The translations under genes were made by a program, and so were the position numbers. From positions 975,091 to 993,019 of the forward strand of contig NW_019091385.1 in NCBI RefSeq assembly GCF_001949145.1: a stretch of DNA of 17,929 nt, in the 5' to 3' direction. Shown here in pieces: positions 1 to 8,286 of the stretch; the first letter of the stretch is position 1, and each line of letters begins with the position of its first letter. This DNA is from Acanthaster planci. Lineage: Eukaryota; Echinodermata; Asteroidea; Valvatida; Acanthasteridae. Under the pieces are notes generated by a model. It made no database searches. It was given only the letters and a program-made list of their open reading frames with translations, and was not told the origin of the DNA.

Positions 1-689
1 GTTGACCTCTTTCTCCTTGGGTTCCCATAGTGGTTACCTGACTGGCGCAAGTTGTACATTAGGACTTCAGTTGCTTGTAATTCCTAAGCATGGTCAACTG
101 TATAGTTAGGTTGCTTAAGGCAAAGGTAATAAAAAACCTTCATGAGTCTTGGTTGTCATCATCCCATTTCATGCCATACATTCCATAAAACAGGTGCATA
201 CAAGATGCATCTAGCACAGGTAGTTTAGGGTTCCTTGTGATCAGTGTTGGAATCAACAGTGCCCATTCAACAGCACAGTCTATAATAGGTACTTCGTAAA
301 AGCCCAAGCCTTCCTTACTGGTTTATTTTTTAACAGCCATTCATTATAACTACTTATTTTATACAATGTAAAGGGGGGGGGTGGCAATATCAAAGTTAGC
401 GCCCTCTTGAGATGACGACCACAGACATTTTCATAACAGCCTGGGTGCCATCTCAGTTTGCCTCTTTGCCCTTCCAGTATTTTGTGAGGTTGTATTTGAG
501 GCGTAGTGGTCTTGGCCCTTCTACAGCTATGGCTGTAGCCTGTTGTTCTGTTGGATAACAAGTTCTGCCAGATCACGTTACTTGAGGCCTTCTGCCTCTA
601 GACTGCAGACAGGATGGACCTTTGTCATTTTGGTATTGTTTCTCTCTTCAAGCCAACCACTGGTCAGAGGAAGACTTCTTCCGTTGGGG
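1..689. other. Gene-free stretch, no recognised element
   Basis: I see no convincing exon here on either strand. Open frames are short, do not begin with good start contexts and show no domain I recognise. A run of nine G on the + strand lies near 371-379, inside a purine-rich patch. The segment could be intergenic DNA or a decayed mobile element. Nothing in it supports a specific annotation. Confidence 0.5.
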
Positions 690-951
690 CCTCACCACAG
701 GGAAACTTCATTCCCAAAGATTGATCCCTTCATTTGTCGCTCAATCTCAGGGAAACTCGTGCCATTTGCTTGTTAGAGACAGAGGTTTTAGGGATGTCCC
801 ATAGTTTTATCTCTTCATTTTTGCTCAACCACAGTTGAGGGGAATTCAATAAGGGGTACTTCCAGTTATTTGTGGGAAACAGTGTTATCAAGGATGTTCC
901 ACAGTTTGATCCCTTCATTTTTGCTTAATCTCAGTGAAGGGAATTCATGCC
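690..951 (+). repeat. Degenerate tandem repeat, three to four copies
   Basis: A motif of the form GATCCCTTCATTTTTGC, followed by TCAATCTCAG and a GGGAATTC-like end, recurs at about 721, 804 and 905. A further partial copy (ACCACAGGGAAACTTC) lies near 695. Spacings are about 83 and 100 bp, so the copies are diverged and unevenly spaced. The motif resembles the 39 bp satellite unit that fills the right half of the window (CCCTT, then CATTTTTGC, then CAG). The relationship is an inference from a short similarity only. Confidence 0.45.
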
Positions 952-2190
952 TTCACCTCCCCTTTCTGTTATAATGAATACGTTAAATTACTCATGAGAG
1001 AGAGAATTATCCAGAATGCTTGCTTTGCTTCATTTTGGCCACAACAGCCTCTGTTCCCTTGCCTCATAGGCCTACATGCATAATTTATTCATTCTCCAGT
1101 CGGGCTCCTCAACTGCTGAGACCTCCTGAACCAACCTTAGTCTCCAATGGCTCATCTGGATAGAGCCTCCCTTCATTTGTGTGCTTGGATGCTGTCATAG
1201 TCTCCCTCAGAGTAACTGAACTTTGTGAAGTAGATTCTGCCTAGGTAGCTCAACACCGGTGGAGCCCTTCAGGCAGGCTTATGGTAGCTGTCTTCTCCAC
1301 TTTCCTAAGTAGTACAAGACGACGGCTATTGATCCCCATTCTTCAGCTTCACCTGTCATCAGGGTTTTTCCCCTACAAACATTGAGGGGGATCAGGGCAT
1401 CGTTGTATCCCAAGTCTCACATTGATCCAACAGGCTCGTATGCTCATCAACCAACCTTTAAAGCGGTATTTTTGATGGCTGCCCGAACAATTTCACGAGG
1501 AGGCCAATTCTGTGCCTAGTCCACCAAACCAGTCCACCTTTACTGGCAACCCAGAGTCATATGCCTCAGTAACATGGGGTTTCTTTCCACAGATCATTTA
1601 ACCGGTTTCTGTTCCTTAGATATATGTACCATCATCCCAGGTTGACAGTGATTTCAACAATGGCGGGGGATTTATGGTGGTGCCCCATTCAAGAGCTTCC
1701 ACACATTTCTTTGCTTGTTTGCAGACCCTACGAGGTGACATCAAGCAGTCGTTCATCACAACTCTGTGACCACAATCCCTCAAATGAGTTCGGAGGCAAT
1801 AATACGTGTAAGCCCTCTCGATATTGAGGATCGAAATGAGGTGCCCAGGAGACACGCAGCGCATCAACGTCCTCTGCCCACCAGCTTGGAGTTTCTGTTT
1901 CAGGCATTATGAAAACGACCCGCAGAGAGAATTTAATCACCTTCAGTTCATGCTACCTGAAGGATGTGGTTCAAGCAGAGGGTGTTGTGAGTAGGAAAAC
2001 CCTCAAGCAGGTCGGCTGATCAGCAGCCTGTACATCCCAGAAAGTTACCATTTCTCACAACTAGATAGGCAGCTTCCGGGTATGTCAAAACAGCCTTTTT
2101 CATATTTGAATGGGCTCAGTTTAGACCTTTGTTACCCGGCATGTCCCTTCCCTCCCAAATTGTTACTTAACGGTGCTATTCTGCAAATGT
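952..2190. other. Gene-free stretch, possibly decayed mobile element
   Basis: No gene is supported. Two overlapping minus-strand open frames (1616-1867 and 1728-1940) are longer than most here, but neither has a recognisable motif and they overlap in different frames, so I do not call them coding. The relatively high GC content and complex sequence of 960-2100, compared with the AT-rich flanks, would fit an old retroelement fragment. I could not find reverse transcriptase, integrase or terminal-repeat signatures. Confidence 0.35.
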
Positions 2191-2191
2191 A

Positions 2192-2520
2192 GGTAAACAA
2201 AGGTGAGATGTTTTCTGTAATGGAATTCCAAAAATCTAACGGGATTTTCCATTCTAGTAAGAAAACACTCACCTCTGTTTACCATCCCTCCCTATTCCAA
2301 ATAAATAAAATCAAGAGACCTCAAAAAAAAAAAAAACTAGGACGAGTCTTAGTCCTACGCACCCTTATGGGGGACATGCAGTGGGCGCGGAGGGTGTGGC
2401 TGGCTTGGGCGACCTTTTTCAGCGAGGTTTGACGCTCATGCGCGCTGATATGCAAATGTAGGTAAACGGAGGTGAGTGTTTTCTTACTAGAATGGAAAAT
2501 CCGGTTGGATTTTTTGGAAC
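2192..2520. mobile_element. Inverted-repeat element around a GC-rich core (MITE-like)
   Basis: The segment 2226-2283 is repeated in inverted orientation at 2461-2520 with few differences. Both arms share GGTAAAC, GGTGAGTGTTTTCTTACTAG and a TTTTTGGAA outer end. A third, less perfect copy of the arm (2192-2225) makes 2192-2283 a hairpin in itself. TGCAAATGTAGGTAAAC occurs as a direct repeat at 2182 and 2451. Between the arms lie an A-run (from about 2323) and a GC-rich block. There is no transposase, so this is either a non-autonomous element or a local inverted duplication. Target-site duplications are not obvious. Confidence 0.5.
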
Positions 2521-2574
2521 TTTGCCACTCTCCTGCTCTGTACAGTTTACGCTTCTTCTGCCTTTTTTCCTCAG

Positions 2575-2739
2575 GGGTGTATCCTAAACCAGAATCGTCG
2601 TGAACGGAGGGAGGGCATGGCATTGTTGATGCCGAGTGTAGCCACTGACGACGGTTCTGGGAATAGTACTTTGGCCATGAATGAGGCAAAACCTCTGCTG
2701 CATTCACCTGATCTTGGACGGCCCACGCAACTAAAATGA
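2575..2739 (+). CDS. Candidate exon with short ORF, unknown
   Basis: A strong-looking 3' splice site (a pyrimidine-rich tract from about 2547 ending in TTTTTTCCTCAG at 2574) precedes an open frame that runs to a TGA at 2737-2739. Within it an ATG at 2617 has a good context (G at -3, G at +4) and would give a 40-residue peptide starting MALLMPSVATDD. The frame is also open upstream of the splice site for about 28 codons, with a hydrophobic stretch (FATLLLCTVYASSAFF). It could be a terminal exon, a first coding exon or chance. I do not recognise the peptide, and no partner exon was identified. Confidence 0.2.
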   Translation, partial: GCILNQNRRERREGMALLMPSVATDDGSGNSTLAMNEAKPLLHSPDLGRPTQLK

Positions 2740-3252
2740 CTGCAGCCTCCAGTCTAGATTGGCAACAGTCAATTCTGTATCAATGGGACTTGTTCTGCAA
2801 AAATTTTGTTTCCATTGTACTAGACTCTTTGAAAGATCTGAAATTAAAAATGTCCACTTGTGAATTGTTTTCACAAAACAGGCCACAAATATACTGAAAT
2901 ACTGCTGGAACCTTGGAAGGGTGTCTGTCAAGTTGCCTATATTTGCCAAATGTTGCCTTGTTTCATGTGCTTCTATTTTTGATAGAGGGATGCTAGTGTT
3001 AGTATGAAGAGGATAGCAGGTTAAAGGGTTGGAGATTGTTTAATCAAAAACTTTATGTAGTATTACAGGCAATTGTGTCTTTGTAAAATGCTCTGATCTT
3101 TTTGTTTCAACCAAAAATTCAACCAGCTTTGCAGAGAAAGTGCAATTTGCTGGTTTGGGTATCCTATTCATTTTTCTTTTACTTTATAAATGGACGTATA
3201 CATTGTGCGAAAAACATTGTTACCTTGACTAGAGTGTCCTAGATTTGCATTC
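2740..3252. other. AT-rich gene-free stretch
   Basis: Low-complexity AT-rich sequence. One minus-strand open frame (2731-2949) has no recognisable motif, no splice support and a low-information composition. I see no gene, structured RNA or repeat in this stretch. Confidence 0.5.
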
Positions 3253-3265
3253 TTGACTTATACCC

Positions 3266-3345
3266 AGCAAGAAATGAGACCGAGGGGTACCCCCCCAACA
3301 NACCAACACAAAGCAGGGGGGGTTCTCTCCGTCTCATACCTTGCT
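3266..3345. repeat. Hairpin inverted repeat with one undetermined base
   Basis: The left arm 3266-3296 (AGCAAGAAATGAGACC, then GGGGTA and a C7 run) pairs with 3316-3345 (a G7 run, then CTCCGTCTCAT and CTTGCT), with a few mismatches. Weaker pairing extends outward to about 3254 and 3356. The loop, 3297-3315, contains the single N of the window at 3301. A stable hairpin with facing C and G runs can cause sequencing or assembly failure, which may explain the N. It could be a fold-back MITE remnant. Confidence 0.5.
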
Positions 3346-3430
3346 GCATATGTCTTGACCACATATCCGGGCATTGGTAGATCCAGGTGGCCAATGAAGA
3401 CCTTGACAAGTTTTTTTTGCTTTTTGAAAT

Positions 3431-4011
3431 TTAACCACTCCCTGCCGGGCGGCCCGTTTTTGAGTACATAGGCTTTATATGCAGAGCCGGGGAGCCGGGA
3501 ACTGGGACAAAAGAGTTGGGCCTTATAACAAAAGACCGGGCTAAGCACAAAAGACTGAGCTGCTGGGCATTACTGACATTTTTTGCTGTCAATAGTGGAG
3601 ATAATCCAGCCTTGTTTTGAAACAGTATACCACAGTTTGAGACATTAAGAGCGAGGGGATTACCACCGTGGACAAAAGCTCTCCACCACCACCACAGCGA
3701 TGAGCCGCACAGCACCGCTGCACACTAATCTGGCCCCTATGGAAAAGAGCAGTGCACTGTGCCGGTTTCTTATATGACACTGCACAATCTGGGCTCTTTT
3801 TCCAAGGCTGTAGGCCTGGCTGGAAATATTCAGGAGTCAATGAATTTTACCAGTCAGCTTTAGAGTAGTGCCCAAAGAATTCTTCAGTTTGGTATAAACG
3901 GCCATTAAATGAAATGATGAATTTTTGAAGAATTTTGAAAACGGAAAATCTTGAAAAGGACCCGGCATCTTGTCTTGCTCAAGAAAAATCCACCCAGCAG
4001 CAAGTGGTTAA
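3431..4011 (+). mobile_element. TTAA-flanked piggyBac-like MITE, copy 1
   Basis: The element begins TTAACCACTCCCTGCCGGG and ends CAAGTGGTTAA, so the ends form terminal inverted repeats bounded by TTAA, the target site duplicated by piggyBac-superfamily transposases. It is 581 bp and aligns along its length with 8287-8879. Shared blocks include ACAAAAGACCGG, GAGCTGCTGGGCATTAC-like and AATCTGGCCCCTAT. No transposase frame is present, so it would need an enzyme supplied in trans. The outer TTAA match and the TIRs are seen directly; the superfamily assignment follows from TTAA and TIR structure. Confidence 0.8.
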
Positions 4012-4464
4012 AGAGAAAAATGATTTTTTTAACATTTCTTTTCCTTCTTGAAGCACGTAAGGACTCCAAAAACGTAGCCTCTCTCTCCTCAGAAAGACCA
4101 TAGAAGGTTTACCCCCCATTAAAAATTGCCCATCCCTCCCAAAAACCACATAAAAATGTTTCGTTTTGGATCTGCCATTTTCATCTTGGGCATTTTGCCC
4201 TTAAAGAAGCAAAGTCAGTGTTTGTGATGAATGTGGATACATACAGAATGATGGTAAAGATTGGCCACGTTTGTGTAAATCGTGCTTGACGTTATGTCTG
4301 AAGCCATGAGATCTAACCCAGGGTATTCCAGGTTTTGCTTGAAAAGGATTTTGAAGGAATTTAATCGCTGTGTTGTCAATCTGATCAGAATTTAACATTT
4401 CAGCTTGATAAATAAGGTAATTAATTACAAGACACAAGTCTACCTTTGCAGATTTAGTATATGC
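4012..4464. other. AT-rich gene-free stretch
   Basis: No exon with acceptable splice sites was seen. The longest open frame is on the minus strand (4201-4542), overlaps the left arm of the inverted repeat at 4465-4515 and shows no recognisable motif. I regard it as non-coding. Confidence 0.45.
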
Positions 4465-4702
4465 GTAATTCCAGAAATTAGGTTTCCATTTTTGTGTGTC
4501 CCTGTCACATCTGACATATGATTTTGTAAGTTCAGAACACATTTTCTAATTTCCAAGGCTGATAAATTAATGCAAATTACCTGCCAAACAAATAGTAATA
4601 GTTTGAAATCAATTTCAGTGATATTTGCATGTCAATTAACAAAGGTCAGATGTGATAGGGACACAAAAATGTCACTTTTGGATCCCTAATTTCTGGAATT
4701 AC
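4465..4702. repeat. Inverted repeat about 50 bp per arm
   Basis: The left arm 4465-4515 reads GTAATTCCAGAAATTA, then TTTTTGTGTGTCCCTGTCACATCTGAC. The right arm 4645-4702 is its approximate reverse complement, with a small insertion near 4671-4683. Further weak complementarity flanks both sides: CTTTGCAG near 4444-4451 against CTGCAAA near 4723, and ATGCAAAT against ATTTGCAT inside the loop. The structure suggests a fold-back MITE or a relic of an inverted duplication, about 140 bp upstream of the TATA-like box at 4842. Confidence 0.55.
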
Positions 4703-4841
4703 CCCTATTCCCATCAACCTCTGCAAACCATATTGGGTACCAGAATCTAAGTGACTGTGATGTGAATAGCATTTCATATGAGTCCATCACTGCCCCTGCA
4801 AGTCCGTCACAAGTTTATAAGCTATTCAAATGAGCTGTGAC

Positions 4842-4849
4842 TATAAAAG
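4842..4849 (+). promoter_or_regulatory. Possible TATA box for the upstream gene
   Basis: TATAAAAG lies at 4842-4849, with a pyrimidine-rich stretch about 25-35 bp downstream (around TTCACTCC, 4868-4876) that could serve as an initiator. This would place transcription start near 4872 and give a leader of about 140 nt before the ATG at 5011. Out-of-frame ATGs at 4886 and 4928 would precede that start, which weakens the model. The alternative is that this stretch is intron or coding sequence of a longer gene. Confidence 0.35.
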
Positions 4850-5010
4850 CGTTCTTTTGTTATTGTTCACTCCATCCTGTTACTTATGATTGGCCTTATG
4901 AAGGGACTCCTGAAAGGAGGTACCAGTATGATGGACTTACTCCAACACTGGATGTGAAGTATTCCGAAAAAATATTAAGAGCCTTTAGCTGTAGGAATGT
5001 GGGATACAAA

Positions 5011-6199
5011 ATGGCCCCCATTTCACCCCCATGCATGTCAGAAATCAAGTTAAGTACATGGACAGCATGTATCTGACTAGTACTGAGGAACCATGTTGTG
5101 TTCAATTGGTTGTATGTTGCAACTTCATGGCTTACGTCTACAAGTTACGTGATCATTGAATGAAAACATGTACTTAAAATGTAAACATATAGGATTTTTC
5201 TTTTAATGTTTTGAGATTGAGGCATTGAGCTGTCATAAAATGCATGAAACAAAAATTACAACTAAAATCACTTTTAATTGTCATCACCTGTTAATACATG
5301 TATTGTTTATTTTTATATGGTTATTTGTGTCAGTATGGAACATGTTAGTGAACTGCATGGCGAAAATGTGGCAAGATTTGGAAGTATTGTTCCTAAGCAC
5401 TTTGATACCAAAATGTTACCAACCCCTCCGGGCAAGGATCGCTGTATCTTCCTGCAGACTTACCGAAATGCATATACAGCTTGCTCCAGAAACTGTAGTT
5501 GTGACATAACAACATTTTCAAGTGTGCCTGATTTTGTATGCAAGTACATTATTTCCTTTTCGTCTGGTAAGTACAAAGGATATTCGAAACTTAAGACATC
5601 ATTCTCTTGTATGTTTTACAGGAAAATGATTTTATTTTGGCAGAGTGTGTACATTGCTCAATCGAAAATGATACCTTCAGCTGTTCCTGTAACTTTTGTT
5701 AATGTGAATATTAACAAGCAATAGAGTTTCATGTACACAGTGAGGTTTAACGACGTCAGTATTTGCTCAGTTGTGGCATTATAACTCCTGTGTGTACGCA
5801 TGAAATTTACCATGCTCTGTCTGTTTGTTTACTTCAAATTAGTTTCATTTCATAGACACGCATATAACTGTTTTTGTGGTTTGTGTGTGTTTTATCTACA
5901 GCTGCAGTGGAGATGTGCTTAAGAAGACATGTCAGAAATGAAGGACTGGAAAAATTTGCAGAAGGTAAATATTTATAAATATCAATTTTTAATAGTGGTC
6001 CCTTGGTACTTTCATGCTCAGATGTGACGTTCATTGCATTCTGGTGAATGGTCTTGCTTATTCATCAGGAAACTGGCTTCATTGCCTGAGATTGATTGTT
6101 CATGCTGAATACAGACATTTGGAAGTTTGCATGATTGATGATTGTCCTGATTTTGGCGTGGACCAAGCTGAGACATTTTCGCTTGAGTTTGACTGCTAA
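5011..6199 (+). CDS. Unknown four-exon gene upstream of TPST, 154 aa minimal model
   Basis: Proposed coding exons are 5011-5048, 5334-5566, 5902-5964 and 6069-6199. Donors are GTTAAGT (5049), GTAAGTA (5567) and GTAAAT (5965). Acceptors end GTGTCAG (5333), CTACAG (5901) and TCATCAG (6068). All three junctions keep one open frame (phases 2, 1, 1) to TAA at 6197-6199, giving 154 residues. The ATG at 5011 has an excellent context (A at -3, G at +4). The frame stays open upstream to about 4840, so the first exon may be longer, for example entering at an acceptor near 4904; then the N-terminus is outside this model. The product is cysteine-rich, with a C-x3-C-x-C cluster in exon 2 (SRNCSCD region), no obvious signal peptide or membrane segment, and an acidic C-terminus (AETFSLEFDC). 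I do not recognise the family. An alternative is that these are 5' untranslated exons of TPST that happen to be open, but four phase-compatible exons make that less likely. An alternative last-exon acceptor at 6021 would shift the frame to an early stop. Confidence 0.5.
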
Positions 6200-6230
6200 A
6201 CCTTAAAATCAAATAATATTGATTGGTGCA
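6200..6230 (+). other. 31-nt spacer between the upstream stop and the TPST start
   Basis: Between TAA (6197-6199) and ATG (6231) there are only 31 AT-rich nucleotides. The spacer contains no AG dinucleotide, so it cannot hold a cis- or trans-splice acceptor, and there is no AATAAA. A TAA at 6204-6206 in the TPST frame shows that TPST translation cannot be an in-frame extension of the upstream protein. Confidence 0.8.
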
Positions 6231-7540
6231 ATGGCTAAGTGTGTGCTGGACCGTATTGCTAAACGACGGTTGACACGTTTGATTGTGTTGGTGGTCCTTA
6301 CTGCGTGTGTTGTGCGTGGAATAATTTCAGTCCAAGACAAAGTGTATTATACGCAGAAGGAAACACTGCATATTGTCTTTGATCGGAATCAGAAGGAGTA
6401 TTCCTACGACAGGAATTCACCATTGATTTTTGTTGGTGGAGTTCCACGCAGTGGCACGACGTTGATGCGAGCGTTACTGGATGCCCATCCAGATGTGAGG
6501 TGTGGAGAGGAGACGCGTGTTATTCCAGATATGATGCGAAGCCGTGCCAAGTGGATGAACAACCAACGTGAGCGAGATCGATTGCTGGAGGCTGGTATTG
6601 ATGACGAAGTAATGAATGATGCTGTGGCTGCGTTTGTGTTGGAGGTCATGGCTAAACACGGGGAACCAGCCAAGCGATTATGCAATAAAGACCCGTTTAC
6701 ACTCTCCTCGTTATCCTACTTGCATAGTGTCTTCCCGAATGGAAAGTATCTATTGATGATACGAGATGGAAGAGCCACTGTTCATTCCATCATCTCGAGG
6801 CATGTTGGTATCACTGGGTATAACATTACCAGCTATCGTGATTGCTTGACTAAATGGAACCGTTCCATTGAAAAGATGTACATTCAGTGTTTAGAAGAAG
6901 GGCCACATGTTTGTTTGCCTGTGCACTATGAACAACTTGTGCTTCATTCAGAGCAATGGATGCGGACAATCTTGAATTTCTTAGATATTCCTTGGAGTGA
7001 TGCAGTACTTCATCATGAAGATGCTGTTGGCAAACCTGGAGGCATTTCGCTCTCTAAGTGAGAATGTGTCTTTGGCTCTATTAAATGAAGAAATCTTTAA
7101 TTTCGTTTATACTGGTTTATGCTTATTGCTCATTATGGAAAGTTAGATCACCATGACTCGGCAAAAGGCAGTCTGCTGATATATCTAGAAATTTGTATCA
7201 CTAAAAAAAATTATTTCTTGTTTTGATCTTCAGGAAGGAGAGATCAACTGATCAAGTGATCAAGCCCATCAACAAAGGAGCCTTGACGAAGTGGGTGGGG
7301 CATATCCCAGTAGACGTCTTGGCAGACATAGACACTATAGCGCCTATGCTGTACAGACTAGGGTATGACCCGCATGCCAAGTATCCCAACTATGAAGAGG
7401 GTCGCCGTGGGATGGATCCAACAGACAGGGGGAAGAAAGAGTTCAGGATGGGGGACAAGACCAACTTACAAGCCCTTCAGTTTGGTAAAGTCAATCATCC
7501 CATGGAAGGAGTCGTTGAAGCACAGTTGGCATACAAGTAG
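6231..7540 (+). CDS. TPST: Protein-tyrosine sulfotransferase, two coding exons, complete
   Basis: The enzyme transfers sulfate from PAPS to tyrosines of secreted and membrane proteins in the trans-Golgi lumen. Coding exons are 6231-7057 and 7234-7540, giving 377 aa, close to the vertebrate enzymes (about 370-377). It is a type II membrane protein: a short basic cytosolic tail, a membrane anchor at about residues 14-34, a stem, then the catalytic domain. The PAPS 5'-phosphosulfate loop GGVPRSGTT is at 69-77 and the GEETR segment at 92-96, its second Glu (94) matching the family's catalytic base. NKDP (Lys153) and the 3'-phosphate segment RDGRATVHS (178-186) follow. Cysteines 91 and 151, and 220 and 228, match the family's disulfide pairs. 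Potential N-glycosylation sites are Asn198 (NIT) and Asn210 (NRS). The C-terminal part ([10 protein letters not shown], then KWVGHIP and IAPML) is typical. The ATG at 6231 has G at -3 and +4; an upstream in-frame TTG is not a credible start. The C-terminal tail after PNY is unlike human. It lies 31 nt after the upstream gene's stop. Confidence 0.96.
7058..7233 (+). other. TPST intron, 176 bp, phase 2
   Basis: The donor GTGAGA (7058) and acceptor TTGATCTTCAG (ending 7233) split a lysine codon (AA|G). This joins ISLSK to [11 protein letters not shown], which matches the conserved TPST sequence across the junction. If the intron is retained, TGA at 7059-7061 stops translation immediately after ISLSK, leaving a 276-residue product lacking the C-terminal substrate-binding part. 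Confidence 0.93.
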
Positions 7541-8286
7541 CCATGTTACAAAACAATGCAAGGTGAATTTGATGTCAAACTCATATCAGCTTCTTTCCAG
7601 GGTTCAAATTTTTTTGTCATGGCAATCGATAATTTTCTGCAGATGTCGTTTTCAGAATTTACTTATTCTAAAGTGATTTTATGGTTTGAGAGCATGTTCA
7701 GGTAAGATAACATCTGCATATTCACATAAACTTGGTCAAATTAAAGGTTTTTGTTTTATGTTCCTTTTTGGTTTTTTAAGAGGAAGGAGGATACATAACT
7801 TAGAATTCAAGTTTTGTGTTATTTCTTCAACACCTGAATTCTGTACTTGTGTGGCACAAATTGTGCCAAGAGTTACTTTGTGGTTACCGTTTATTTACGT
7901 TTACTCTCATCTTTTTCTCTTTGCCAGGTTACGTGTTCCTCCATAAATTTGGCTATGAAGCCGGTACATGTTTACAAATGTTTCTTTTCCACAATTTTGT
8001 CCCCAAGTATCACTGTTTCTTTTTTATTATTGTTACTAAAGTTGAAGAACTTAACTAGTTTTTTTTCTGAATCCATGTACTGAAAGCGCTTTTTGACACT
8101 AGGCAAACCCCTTAACTGTTTTCTTTGTAATTGGAAATTTCTTCTGTTTTCTGCAGTGGTTATCTTATTCGTAAAGATTTCCATTGTCAGTAGTTTTCCA
8201 ACTAATTGAGTTAACATTTTTGACTTATTTTTTTCTTTTACATAGCTTTATTGACCGATATGCCATTCTCTATATGTCTTGTCCTA
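7541..8286 (+). other. TPST 3' untranslated and downstream region, no gene
   Basis: AT-rich sequence after the TPST stop. An ATTAAA hexamer at 7740-7745 is the best candidate polyadenylation signal that I see; there is no canonical AATAAA close to the stop. Open frames here (for example 7816-8058) are T-rich shadows without motifs. No other gene or structured RNA is supported. Confidence 0.45.

Noticed and set aside
1616-1940. Retrotransposon coding remnant on the minus strand
   Set aside because: I looked for reverse transcriptase, RNase H and integrase signatures and did not find any that I could defend; kept only as a weak remark.
3431-3840. Minus-strand open frames, with a counterpart at 8358-8567, as a conserved gene
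   Set aside because: The similarity is explained by the two MITE copies; frames are not preserved across the element.
4201-4542. 113-codon minus-strand open frame
   Set aside because: No recognisable motif, overlaps an arm of the inverted repeat, no splice support.
6014-6068. Upstream-gene last exon beginning at 6022 (acceptor TGCTCAG)
   Set aside because: From the preceding exon (one leftover base) this acceptor shifts the frame to a stop after eight residues; the acceptor at 6068 keeps the frame. The 6021 acceptor could still be used in a TPST leader.
6219-6230. TPST start at an upstream TTG (381 aa)
   Set aside because: Animal nuclear genes start at ATG; the ATG at 6231 has a good context and gives 377 aa, the usual family length.
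6404-6685. Minus-strand open frames inside TPST exon 1
   Set aside because: They are antisense shadows of the conserved TPST coding sequence.
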